From Monosporascus cannonballus (Eukaryota; Ascomycota; Sordariomycetes; Xylariales), in the NCBI GenBank assembly GCA_004154925.1, contig QJNS01000055.1, positions 124,001-188,000 on the forward strand: a stretch of 64,000 nucleotides of DNA. Reading direction: 5' to 3'. Position 1 is the stretch's first letter; each line of letters starts with the position of its first letter. This document shows, one piece after another, positions 50,060 through 61,069 of the stretch. Both the position numbers and the translations under genes were made by a program. The notes beneath the pieces were generated by a model that saw nothing but the letters and a program-made list of their open reading frames with translations, did no database searches and was not told where the DNA came from.

Positions 50060-53000
50060 AATCTTTTTAACTTATACTAATTTCGAAAACAAAATGCGCG
50101 ATAATTTCGGCAATCCGAATAAAAAACGATTTACGGCTTAACAACTTTTATAACTTAAACAAAAAAGACCTATATCTAAATACGCCGTAACGTTTAAAAA
50201 TCTTGCGGCTAAAGCAGGATAAAAAAACAACAAAACCGATATCCTTATCGACGACATATTTTATAAGGGATTAAAAAATAATATAAAAAATAAGATTATT
50301 CGGATTAAACGACCAGTTACCCTAAATCGGTATATTACAAAAGCAATTAAGATTAACAATCGACAGTTTGAAAAATAATAGGAAAAAAAAGGATAATATG
50401 CCTTACGTTCGGAATATAATAAGTTTAACCAGGGAAAAAAACGAGACGCACTTTTTACTTTTTACGGAACGGCGCTAGGACTTATGGAATTCGGCGTTAC
50501 CTATAAACAAAATTAAAGCCAGATTAAATATTTTAATTGTGGCAAAACGGGATACAAAGTTTACAGATGCAAAAAACCTAAGAAATTACGACAAAATAAC
50601 TGGACCCCTATACCGGAAAAGCAATCCAGGAATAACCAAAGAAATAATAGCAAAGTTATTAATATAATCCAAGCCAAATACGTATTAGATTTTAAGCAAA
50701 AGGTCTAATAAGGACTATTACGATAAAAAATTTAACGAAAAATACGAAAAATTAAAAAGCTAATTTAATAAGTATCGCGAATATAATAAGAAATGTTATA
50801 AAGATAATTACGCAAATACCAGAATTAGATAAAAAAATCTGTCCCGGAACCCTTAATCGATACGGCAAAATGCACGCCATACATTATCGACGACAAAAAT
50901 GCCTCGATTACAAGAAATAGAAACAATATATCTATATACGAATTACCCGTATATACTACGAAAAATTCGACTTTCTAAACCGTACCGGATATAACAAAAA
51001 TAATAAGTAATAATATCGATAGTTTCGAACTATAATCGCAGGAAATATCCAGCAGTTAGCCGAAACAAAAAACTGGTCTAAAGGAAAATAATGCTTACAA
51101 AAAACCCCTTTTTGTTATTATAAATAGTATAACCACCAAACGGAAAAGAAGTTAATTTAGCGTACGGTAAAAAAGCATTATTAAAAAGTTATTACGGACC
51201 TTTATTTCGAATTAGTATTTACGGCAAACCATTACAAAAAAAAGTCATTGAAAAAGAAATACATTAATTTATAGGAAAACTCTGGAACGACAGCCAAAAT
51301 AACGTACAATAAAATATAGTCGCAAATATGAGAAAACAGTTTATTCGATAGGGAAAGGAATTGCAAAAGAATTAAGAACAATTAATACGGCTCGAAAGAA
51401 CAATATGCCGGCAATAACGACAAATATTGTAACTTAATGCGTTAAATAAAAAAATATAAGCAAGGCTCGATAAATTCGAACGGGAGTTAAAAGAAGAAAA
51501 TTACTTATAAAAAAGCCGCAAGATAATAAGATCTAAAGAAGTTAAAAAAAACTCCTAAGAAAAGCTTTAAATGCGACGATAGAAAACGTTAACGACCTTA
51601 TCACTTCGGATATACGAATTGGAATGCATTAATATATTATAATGGTAAATTACGGAGCTCTAGGCGGGAATTATATTACACCGAATATGGTTAATAAGTT
51701 TAAATTACTATGGAAATATAAGTTGGAACCTTATATAACGACGAATACCAAAGGTTAGGAATTCGTTTACGATAACGGAAAAATTATACGCAAAATTAAT
51801 TATTTTAAGATTTTTATTTAAGGATGATATCAAACAGTTAATTTTAATATCGTTTTATTCGGGAATTACGATATGATTTTAGGATTATTATGGATACGCT
51901 AATACGAAATCTTAATTAATAACGGAACTGGCCAAATAAAATTTACCTTATACCTTATTAATAGATAAAAAAAGAATTAAAATCTTAATATTCGATCGAT
52001 AATAACGACAAATGCAAATATAAAAATACGACAAATACCTTATTACCTAAAGGGACAAAACATAAAAAAAAGAATAGGCATTAAAGAAAAATATGACGTA
52101 TCGTTATTATTATTAAAGCAAAATTAAAGCAATTAAATAATAATCTGGAATAACAAGAATAACAGCTTAAAAAGTTAGAAAATTTAATTAATATATTATT
52201 ATAATATTACAGATCCGAATAGCTTTTTAAAAAGGAATTCGATACAAAATTACTAAGATATAATAAATAGGATTACGAAATAATTCTTAAAAAAGGATTT
52301 TAACAAAGTTTTACCCTATTTATAACTTTAGTAAAAGTAAATTACGTATTTTCAGAAAATATCTAGAAAATTAGCTATAAAAAGGATAAATTTGACCTTC
52401 GAAGTTATTAATAAAATATTTAATGTTTTTCGTATCGAAAAAAATAGAAAATTACGATTTGTGGTTAATTATTAATAATTAAACGATATTACTATTAAAA
52501 CTCGAACGTTATTACCCTTAATTACGGAAATAAAAAACCGATTTTACGGAACTAAATAATTTACAATATTCGATTTCAAAAATAGATATAACTTTATTAA
52601 GATCAAAAAAGGATACGAATAAAAGATAATTTTTAGAACGAAATACGGATTGTTTAAATATTTGGTTACGCCAATAAAACTTACAAACGTACCAGCAACT
52701 TTTTAGCGAATGGTTAATTATATATTACGAAAATACCTTAATGTTTTCGTTATATGCTATCTCGACGACATTCTTATCTTTTCGGAAATAAAAAAAGTAT
52801 ACGTAAAATACGTTTATAAGGTTTTTTAAACTTTATAGGACGTAAGGTTACTTATTAATGCAGAAAAAAGTTAATTCCATACATAGAAAATGGAATATCT
52901 GGGACATATTATTACCCCAGAACATATCAGGATAAACCCTAAAAAAATCGCTGTAATTACAGAATGGCAAACGTTAACGATAGTTAAGGAGGTATAGGCA

Positions 53001-55015
53001 TTTTTTGGATTCGCCAATTACTATAGGAAGTTTATTCGAAACTTTGGTAAAATAACTATATCCTTAACGAATTTTACGAAAAAAAAATTCAAATAAACGC
53101 CAAATACGGAAAAGGTATTTCAAGAAATTAAGGATACGATTATTAACGAATTAATATTAATCATGTACGATCCAAACCGCCTTATTAAGCTAAAAACCGA
53201 TACTTCGAATTACGCATTAGGCGTAATAATCGGATAACGAGATAATTAAGACAAATTGCACCCTATTATATTCTTTTCGTACAAATTAAAAGGAGCTAAG
53301 CTTAATTACGATATTCTAGAAAAGGAATTTATGGCCATTATTATGATATTTCGGGAGTTCAGGTACTTCCTAAAAGGAAACGTACATTAAGTTAAAATTT
53401 ATACGAATTATCAAAATTTTACTTAGTTTATTACGATTAAAAAATTTATAAAACAATAATTAAAATACGTAAAAGAATTACCGAATTTTAATTTCGTTAT
53501 TATTTACAAAAACAGATTAAAAAACGGCAAAACAAACGTTTTAAGCAAACAACCAGATTTCGAAAAAAAAATTAGTCAAAATTAACTATACAATTTTCGA
53601 TATTATTACAGAAAAATATTTACATTTATAATAAATTACGACAATTTAAGCAATAGCTTTCGATATGCATCAGAAAATTTAACAGCATAACAACAATCTT
53701 TCGAAAAATTAAAAAACGGATAAAAAATAAATTTTAAAAAAATATCAAAAAGATTTAGTACGAAAAATATACGAACATTAATTATACGGATATCCAGGGA
53801 TTTATAAAACCCTAAAAAGGTTTCAACGCATTTTTTTTCCCTAAAATAAAATTAACAGTATAGAAAATTATACGACAATGCGATATTTGCGTTAAAGCAA
53901 AGATTTGACGATATAAGCCGTACGGAAAATTACAATTATTACTAATTACAAAATAATTATAATATTTAGTCATATTTGATTTTATTACCAAACTTCTTAT
54001 ATCAGAAACTTTAATTACAAAAATATATTATGATAATATTTTCGTAATCGTCGACCAATTCACAAAATTTTCTTATTTTTTACTATATCATAAGGACATA
54101 AACGCCGAACAACTAATATACATTTTCTTTAAACACATTTTTAACGTATATGGATTACCAATAAAAATTATATTAAATAAAAAATCAACTTTCGCATTTA
54201 AATTTTAACAAAGCTTAATAGCATAAATCGGCCTAAATCACAAATTATTTAACGTATTTAAACTTTAAACGGATAAATAAACAAAACGAATAAATCAAAC
54301 CTTAAAACCTTATTTACGACATTACATTAATTACGAATAAAATAATTAAGTTAAAAAATTATTAATCGTATAATTAATTTATAATACTAGCTATTACGAA
54401 AACATTAAGATAATATCTGCGAACGTAAATTTTGGTTTTATTTTAAAAGTTTATAAAAAAATATGCGATAACGGTTTAATTAATATTAAAATAATTTTTA
54501 TATCAAAATAATTACGATAACTGCATTAAGAAATAAAAATAAAACTGGAATTCGTACGAAATTAAATAAGTAAATATTATAATTAAAAAAAGTTAAAAAA
54601 ATTAACTTCTGAAAAAAAAGAAATAGTTTTTTTTGCTATAAAAAACATTTAAACAAAACGACCTAGCAAAAAATTCGTTTTCAAATATATCGGTCTATAC
54701 AAAATCGCCATGAAAATCTTAGAAAATAATTATTAATTAGAACTTTTACTAAAAGTTAAATTCCATCCAATTTTTTATATTTCTTTATTTAAATTAATAG
54801 CAAATATAATCAAAATGCATACGGTATAGGACGATATGGAAGTAAAAAACGAATAGGTATACGAAATGGAAAAAATTCTTAATATGCGAAAATAAAACGG
54901 ATTTACTTAGTACCTAATCAAATAAAAAAAATATCCAAATTCCGAGAATACCTGGGAACCCGCTAAAAACCTTATTGGCGCCCAGCACCTATTAAAGAAT
55001 TTTTACCAGCGATAA
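50060..55015 (+). pseudogene. Degraded gag-pol of chromovirus A
   Basis: Visible pieces in order. A gag zinc knuckle near 50524-50570 reads FNCGKTGYKVYRC, with one Cys changed and the His replaced by Tyr. The protease active site near 51640 reads NYGALGGNYI where the family has DSGA. RT at about 52440-52900 keeps YLDDILIFS and EYLGHIITPEHIRINPKKI. RNase H at about 53180-53400 includes TDTSNYALGVIIG. Integrase at about 53860-54210 has the second Asp as Asn (LNKKSTF). The chromodomain at about 54859-55010 includes VYEMEKILNMRK and YPNSENTWEPAKNLIGAQ. Dozens of TAA/TAG stops. The changes are mostly G-to-A or C-to-T. Confidence 0.88.
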
Positions 55016-55642
55016 CGGAATTACCAAGGAAAGCCCCCTAATTAAGGTCCTTAGGAATAAACCAATTAAGGGAAATAAGAAATAACATAAGAAGCGGAAT
55101 TTCGGCTTCCGTACGTTCCTGTTTATCTAGCTTATCCATTAACTAAAAACCGCAATTAACAATTTTAATTCCCTTAGCGTAAAGAAATTTCTTTTCACGA
55201 CGAAAACGAAAAAACGATTAATGGTCTCGTCGATGTCACGCTGTTTACGTATTAAATCCTCTTTTAATTCTTGCTAAAAGCGTAAAAACGTCTTTTCAAC
55301 AATAACTTTTTTACGATTTAAACGATCTTTTTCCTCCTTAATACAACATAAAAAATCGATTAGAACGCCAAAACCATCGCAGCGATAATAGTTCTTAATA
55401 TATTCGCTATAACGACGAATTTCTTTAATTATTTGACATTTTGTACTATTTTCGAAATAAGGCGTATACGGCATAATTTCAAAACCAAATTTAACAATAT
55501 AAGCAGCCAGAAAATCTAGGTTTTCTCTTTAATTAGGACGATTGCAAAATTTGCGATTAACAATACGATTTATCATAATAAAAAAATAACTTATTAAAAA
55601 GGAAAATCTTTAAGGGCAAAAATTTTAAAAAAGAGGAAATCG

Positions 55643-56012
55643 TATTACGATCTAACCTAAGATCGGTTACGAAAACGGTCGGACTTACAAAAAGAATTAC
55701 GTAATTTAAATCTTTTTTAGCATTAAGATTTAAATAAATCCATACAGAATTAACCGAATCTAATAACATTAGATCTGTAATAACGTTAAAATCTAATAAA
55801 AATCTAATTAACTTATGAAAATATATATGCTTATTACTTCCATAGTTTAGATAACTTTAGCTTGCAATATAATATCGTTACTTAAGGCACCCTTGGCATT
55901 ACGAAACGTGATACGTTACGGTATTTATTGCTCAGATTCCCACGATACTCCTGCCAACATAAACCCGTCGACTTAAGGTTTAATAGTTGGTTAAACCCTA
56001 TAGCTCGTCACA
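55643..56012 (+). repeat. 3' LTR of element A
   Basis: TATTACGATCTAACC … CTCGTCACA, 370 bp. Here the 3' half is the less mutated one, so in both LTRs the half next to the host gene is better preserved. Confidence 0.93.
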
Positions 56013-57168
56013 CTGTGCTCAATTCTTGTTGACCGCTCTTGTCATGCTTGGCCCCAGCAGTGCTGTGGTTCAAAATGGCGGCCAGTCCCTGGTCTTGGGT
56101 CCTGATGCTAAAGATTTATTCCAATAATTGCAGACACCCCAGTTGCTTTTGCTTTCCGGCATCGGGTCTGCCGATGTTCTAGAGCGCCACGACATCGAAG
56201 TGAAGCTCAACGCCCCTGAAGTCGAGAAGAATTTCAACGACCATTTGCACTTTCGAGTCGATTGGAAGCTACAGGACCCTGGCAAAGGTTATGCAATCGG
56301 TTCCACTAACCCTCTCTTCCTCGGTCCGCAATTCGGCCTTGGAATGCCAATCACCTCTGTTGCGTCGATGCCAGTGCCGAGGGGAGGCTTTGAAGCTGCC
56401 ATAGCCGCGGACGAGGGATGTATGAAATCGGACAATCATCTACTGAAGAGCACGCATGCCATGATGGAAAGCATCGTCATGTATTTGCGGTCGCCGCCAC
56501 TTGTTCCCGATTGAACGCATATCAGCACCTTCATAATGGCATTAAAGCCGACATCCCGGGGTACCGTCTCTATCAAGTCTAAGAACCCAGCTGATCCTCC
56601 GGTTCTCGACCCTAGTTACCTCGACACATAAGTAGATAGATATGTGTAGCGCACTGCCCTCCGTCGCGTCGTCACTCTCATAACTAATCCAACAGCCTTG
56701 GGACGTGATATCGTCGCCGGCGAGACTGCTACAAATAGTCTCCCACCTTTCACTTATGATTCGGGTGACGAGCACCTAGAGAGCAGGATTAGATTTGGTG
56801 GAGGTGAGTTAGCATCAGCCCAATAATACAAGGAAAAGCTAAAAACCACCCGCATATAGGTCGACTTTTCGTAAGCTATTCGTTGGGACCTTTTGTCCTT
56901 ACCGCCCCTAAGAACTTGTTTTCTTGACTTGGTTTTCACCTAAAGTAGCCTTTTGAGTTTCACGAGCTTTCCTACCTGAAACACTATTGAGATACCATAG
57001 TTGGCAGGGGTCCATGCACGATGGACAAGGTAGTGGACAGCGATTTACGAGTCAAAAGGCGTACACAACCTACCCATTATCGACACGCCCGTGTCCGCCT
57101 TCTCCGTGGGATCTCGCATCCAGGCCGCAGTCTACGCTCTAGGCGAAAGAGCAGCTGACATAATTTAA

Positions 57169-57842
57169 GTCGATGGACAGAACAGCGAAGAAGGAGTGAC
57201 ATCCGGTGCAAATCGGATCCGATAAACGGTAGTAGAAAGTCAAGGTTGGATTGAAAGGCCGAGAATATGGTTAATGACGATAAAAAGACACCTTAGCACC
57301 CGAATAGAAGATTCTGAGTATCTGTCTGGCCTCTAGCACTTCAAGCAAGTCAGGAGCCAGGGGGCTAAGGGGTTAACGGGGGTTGAGTTGAGTGGTGTCA
57401 TAATACTGGTGCAATTTCTTAAGGCCCAATTCAAATACGCGTGATATATCATATACGTACCTGTCTATCTTTATAGACCTTGGTGACATTTGTAGGTCGT
57501 GGTTTTGGGCCACCTTGCATGCGGTTACCTGCATGGAAAACGTGGCTTAGATTTCCACCATATACTTGTGTGTCTATGTGCAGCCGCAAACACCAGTTCA
57601 TTGCTACTAATCCGATCAATGGCCAGTCTTTTTGCCCTTTGGCGGTGTGGTGCGGGGTGCAGCCATAACAACTGAACGCAGGGCAGTAAGACAGGCAGCA
57701 GCTGCGATCGGTTTTATTCGCATCCGCTTTTCTATCTACAACAACGATAACTGCGTCAGAAGCCATCGAAGCGCCAGGGAACCCTATACTTCGTCCTATT
57801 TCTCAATTGAGACCAGTCCCAATGCCCGCAGTAGATCCCACA
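57169..57842. other. Intergenic, no supported gene
   Basis: GC-balanced DNA between the GMC relic and the IFI6-like gene. Short open frames (for example 57480-57668 plus) have no recognisable similarity. Should hold the promoter of the next gene. Confidence 0.5.
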
Positions 57843-58398
57843 ATGGAGTTCATCAACATCTACGAGTCCGCTCAAGCCTGGACTAATAGTATAAGCCTGC
57901 CTACCGAAGCCGCTTCGTTCCTATCCAACATTAAGGATTTCCTTAGCTCTGCTTGGGAATCCCTCCTAGCCTACCTCTCGCTTCCCCGTATGTTTCCTGA
58001 CTAATCCACCGTCTAAGTATCTTCGAAGTCGGGTCATGCTAATATCGACTATGTCCAACAGACGTCTATTGGGCGCTTATCGCGTTCGCGATCACCTTCA
58101 CAGTTCTCGTCACGCTGGTACTAAGCCTAGGATTTGGGCCGGGAGGGGTCGTATTCGGTAGGGAAATGTTCCCCTACGCTGAATTTGAATGGCAAGCAAG
58201 TTCGCTGACAGGGCCTAAGGCTCGCTTGCGGCCGCCTTCCAGTCCTCCATGTACGGTGGATTCACACCGGCTGGAGGATTGTTTGCCACCCTGACCAGCC
58301 TCGGGATGCTGGGATTCTTCGCACCGGCAGTGACCGTCATTGCAGCCGCAATCGCGTTCTCTGTGGCCTTGTTGCCCTCCCTTCTCATTCAGGACTGA
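57843..58398 (+). CDS. IFI6/IFI27 (ISG12)-like small membrane protein, three exons
   Basis: Exon 1 is 57843-57987, exon 2 is 58062-58157 and exon 3 is 58220-58398. Introns are 57988-58061 (GTATGT…CAACAG, branch GCTAAT) and 58158-58219 (GTAGGG…CTAAG, branch GCTGAC). Together they give 139 aa in one frame. An N-terminal amphipathic region (about residues 1-48) is followed by a hydrophobic stretch VYWALIAFAITFTVLVTL and the glycine-rich Ifi-6-16 core: GFGPGGVVFGSLAAAFQS, then GGFTPAGGLFATLTSLGMLG. A second hydrophobic stretch (VTVIAAAIAFSVALL) ends the protein. Animal relatives are interferon-induced mitochondrial or nuclear-envelope proteins; fungal roles are unknown. An in-frame ATG at 57807 could add 12 residues; I prefer 57843. 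No lesions seen. Confidence 0.82.
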
Positions 58399-59173
58399 TC
58401 CATCCCATTCGCACTCCGGGAATTCCTAGTAGTATATGTGCATTCGGTCTCGACATGAAGGATGACTTGAGCGTAGTTTCCGAAAGAGCCGAGCCAAAAA
58501 AAAAAAAAAAAAATAGGCCTGCGCGAAGCACGCTTTAGAGCACGAAGGGAACGGAACGGACGACGGGTTGAAAACGGAGGACTCCAAGGAATCCAGTGAA
58601 AATACGAAATAGCTACAAAGTAGACGAAGAGACAGGTGCTCTCGCCTATCATCCATGAAATTTGATAAGACGTTGCGAACTCTCCGGTTGCTGACCTAGT
58701 GTGCCTTTGATCATAGCATTGCGTCAGCGTCGGTAAGACGCACGGCGCGATCGGCTTGAGAGACGCGGTTTCTACCGCGAGGACAAATTACTTTCGTATA
58801 CCAGTCTAGACGCTCACCTGCTGTCCAAGGCACCTGCCATGTCGTACGATCGCCGCCATTTAGCTAGGTGATTCTGATGTTGACTTGATGCTCCATGGGA
58901 AGAAACTTGTTTTGCTGGCTCGTGCGCCCTGCATCCCATGCAAATCGGGGAAATAGGAGGAGCTCCTCAGCAGCGATCTACCATGATGTAATCGACAAGG
59001 ATACCCGTTTTCATGCTTGGCCAACCCCTCGGAGGTTCAAAACCTCGTTGAGTTCCCGTAGAGATGACCAGCTTTTGGGACATGAAAGTGTTCGGTAAAT
59101 AATCATATGAACTTTTCATCTATTTTCTCTCATCTGGAGGGTTTTTACATGAACCTGGATAATAACCCCCAAG
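58399..59173. other. Intergenic, with an 18-A tract
   Basis: No supported gene. A run of 18 A residues lies at 58496-58513, preceded by GAGCC. It may be a simple microsatellite or the tail of an old retroposed copy; I see no target duplication. The segment before 59174 should contain the FMO promoter. Confidence 0.5.
58496..58513 (+). repeat. Poly(A) tract, 18 nt
   Basis: Uninterrupted run of A; possible length errors in assembly. Confidence 0.8.
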
Positions 59174-60846
59174 ATGCCTTCCCAATCGCGGGTTGAGAAC
59201 CCCTTATTCCATCCCTTCCTCTTCATCTACCAAGTGTGGCAGTGGCCGGTTGACATAATCCTGTCGCCGACCCCGCCGGAGCCGCAGCAACGCCTCGAGC
59301 GACCGAAGATTGCCGTTATCGGCGCCGGTATTACGGGCGTCACGGCGGCGTCCCACTGCATCGGCCATGGGTTCGACGTCGTCATCTTCGAGGCCGGCAG
59401 CGAGGAGAATGTGGGGGGGATATGGAGCGTGAGTGACCACAGTGTTACAACCGAGGAATAAACATAAATGCTAACAACAGCTTCAGAAAGTAAACAACAC
59501 TTCAAGCCTGCAGATCCATTCTCTCATGTACAGGTTCCATCCATCTGTCAAGTGGGAGCATGGCTATCCGGACCGTCAACAGATCGTCAGCCAGGTGAAG
59601 CAGATCTGGAAGAAGTACGGCCTGGACACCAGAACCAGGTTCAATACGAAGGCAGAGAAGGTATATCAGGACCCGAAGGGGTCGCTGGATCATCAATGAC
59701 CCGTCGAATGGCCGCTTCGAGGGCCTCATTGCGGCCGTGGGGACCTGTGGTAATCCTAAAATGCCCGGGATAGACGGAATGGACATGTTCAATGGGCCGA
59801 TCTATCACTCGAGTTAGCTGACTGGGTAAGCGACAATAGCTGATTTCAGTTGGGAATCGGATGACTAACAGTTAAACCAGCAAGGACGTCAACAACAAGA
59901 CGATGATCGTCATCGGCGGCGGCGCCAGTGCCGTCGAAGCCCTGGAGTACGCGGCCGACGAAGGGGCGAAGAAGACGTACATCCTTTCGCGCAGCGACAA
60001 GTGGATCATCCCGCGCAACGCCATCGTCGACATCCTCCTGTCCCTCAACATCTGGGGCCAGGAGACGACGCTGTGCTGGGTCCCGGAGAAGCTGCTGAAG
60101 AAGTCCTTCTACCGCGGGGGCTCGAGGACATCGCGCCGGAGAACAAGGGGGGCTTCGAGGAGACGCCGATGGTCAACTCGGACGTCATGGACCGGCTGCG
60201 GTCGGGCGAGGCGGGGTGGGTGCGGTGCGACATCGAGGGCTTCGTCGAGCGGGGCGTCATCGTCAACCAGCGCGACAAGGGCGTGCCCAAGGGCGGCCCC
60301 GGGCGCCGCAGGACCGTCGAGGGCGACGTCGTGGTCATGGCGACGGGGTACAAGCGGCCCCCGCTCGACTTCCTGCCGGACGAGTGCTTCGAGGAGCCCT
60401 ACAGCCCGCCCAACTGGTACCTGCAGGTGTTCCCGCCGCCGCACCCGTCCGTCGCCGCCGTCAACTGCACCTACGTCAACGCCATCGGCACCGTCGGCAA
60501 CTGGCACATCGGCACCTACACGCGCATCCTGCTGATGTTCCTCTCGGACCCGCTGACGCGGCCGGAGGCCTTCTGGATGCGCCGCTGGATCGACATGACG
60601 CGCTTCCTGAAGGCCACGGCGCCCACGGGCGCCTTCGACTTCTTCACGTACCTCGAGCTCGTCTGGTGGTTCGTCTTCTGTATTGCTTTTAACCCCTTCC
60701 GCTGGAAGTGGGCCTTCTTCGTCTTCTTCGGCCTCGGCTTCGCGCTACCCCGCCGCGTCGTCGAAGGCGAGGACTATGTCCGCAACGGCTTGGGGGTGGG
60801 CACTAGCAGCGAGAACGAGGGCAAGGATACCGGAAAGAGCGCGTAG
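59174..60846 (+). pseudogene. Flavin-containing monooxygenase (FMO-like), three exons, with two frameshifts and one stop
   Basis: Exon 1 is 59174-59428 (85 codons) with the FAD motif IAVIGAGITGVTAA (GxGxxG at residues 50-55). Intron 59429-59486 leads to exon 2 (59487-59825: NTSSLQIHSLMYRFHPSV, MFNGPIYHSS). Intron 59826-59880 leads to exon 3 (59881-60846) with the NADP motif MIVIGGGASAVEAL, VVMATGYKRPPLDFLP and a hydrophobic C-terminal part (ELVWWFVFCIAFNPF). FMOs hydroxylate N, S or C atoms of small molecules using NADPH and FAD. The expected product is about 518 aa. Three lesions break it: one extra G in the run 59678-59681, TAG at 59815-59817 where Gln is expected, and two extra G in the run 60116-60120. 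The G-run changes could be sequencing errors; the stop is a CAG-to-TAG change. Confidence 0.85.
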
Positions 60847-61069
60847 GGGGGAGCGGGGTTTGGGGGGGTTTCATCCGTTGATAGGACGCGGCTTGGTCCG
60901 TCTAAGCGAGCTCTAAATTCGGCGCGCAGGGTTCGGAACACTGCAACGGACAGTGTGACTAATCTGATATTGGTTGTCCTTGCTCACTACATAGTCTCTT
61001 GCGGGTACGAGGGCTCTATGTACAAGTATTTGCATCCCAAAAGTTAATATAGTGAAGTTAACCACAAAT
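60847..61069. other. 3' intergenic region between converging FMO and Lcp5 genes
   Basis: About 220 bp; presumably holds both 3' UTRs. Nothing distinctive seen. Confidence 0.5.

Larger units (their letters stand above)
49293..56012 (+). mobile_element. Chromodomain Ty3/gypsy retrotransposon A, complete with both LTRs, inside a GMC intron
   Basis: LTRs 49293-49662 and 55643-56012 are both 370 bp. Flanks are CTATG (49288-49292) and CTGTG (56013-56017), a 5-bp duplication with one G/A difference. Total 6720 bp. A purine tract (AAAAAAGAGGAAA, about 55628-55640) precedes the 3' LTR. Gag zinc knuckle, protease, RT, RNase H, integrase and a C-terminal chromodomain can be followed in order, all with RIP-type stops. 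Plus orientation, the same as the host gene. Confidence 0.93.
48581..57168 (+). pseudogene. GMC (glucose-methanol-choline) oxidoreductase pseudogene split by an intron-borne retrotransposon
   Basis: Exon A (48581-48730) begins mid-protein and ends GRCLGGGSSINM, the GMC signature. A 57-nt intron (48731-48787) leads to exon B (48788-49280: WFRGAKADWDHW, GRRYPL, VTVLTDTFVKSLL, ending DVIVSAGAYR). Intron 49281-56133 contains element A. Exon C (56134-57168) resumes TPQLLLLSGIGSADVL, continues GTVSIKSKNPADPPVLDPSYL and ends VGSRIQAAVYALGERAADII. GMC enzymes oxidise alcohols or sugars using FAD. The N-terminal FAD-binding fold (GxGxxG) is absent. There is a frameshift near 48930, stops near 56514 and 56630-56660, and a frame change near 57050. 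The gene is dead even if the intron splices. Confidence 0.88.
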
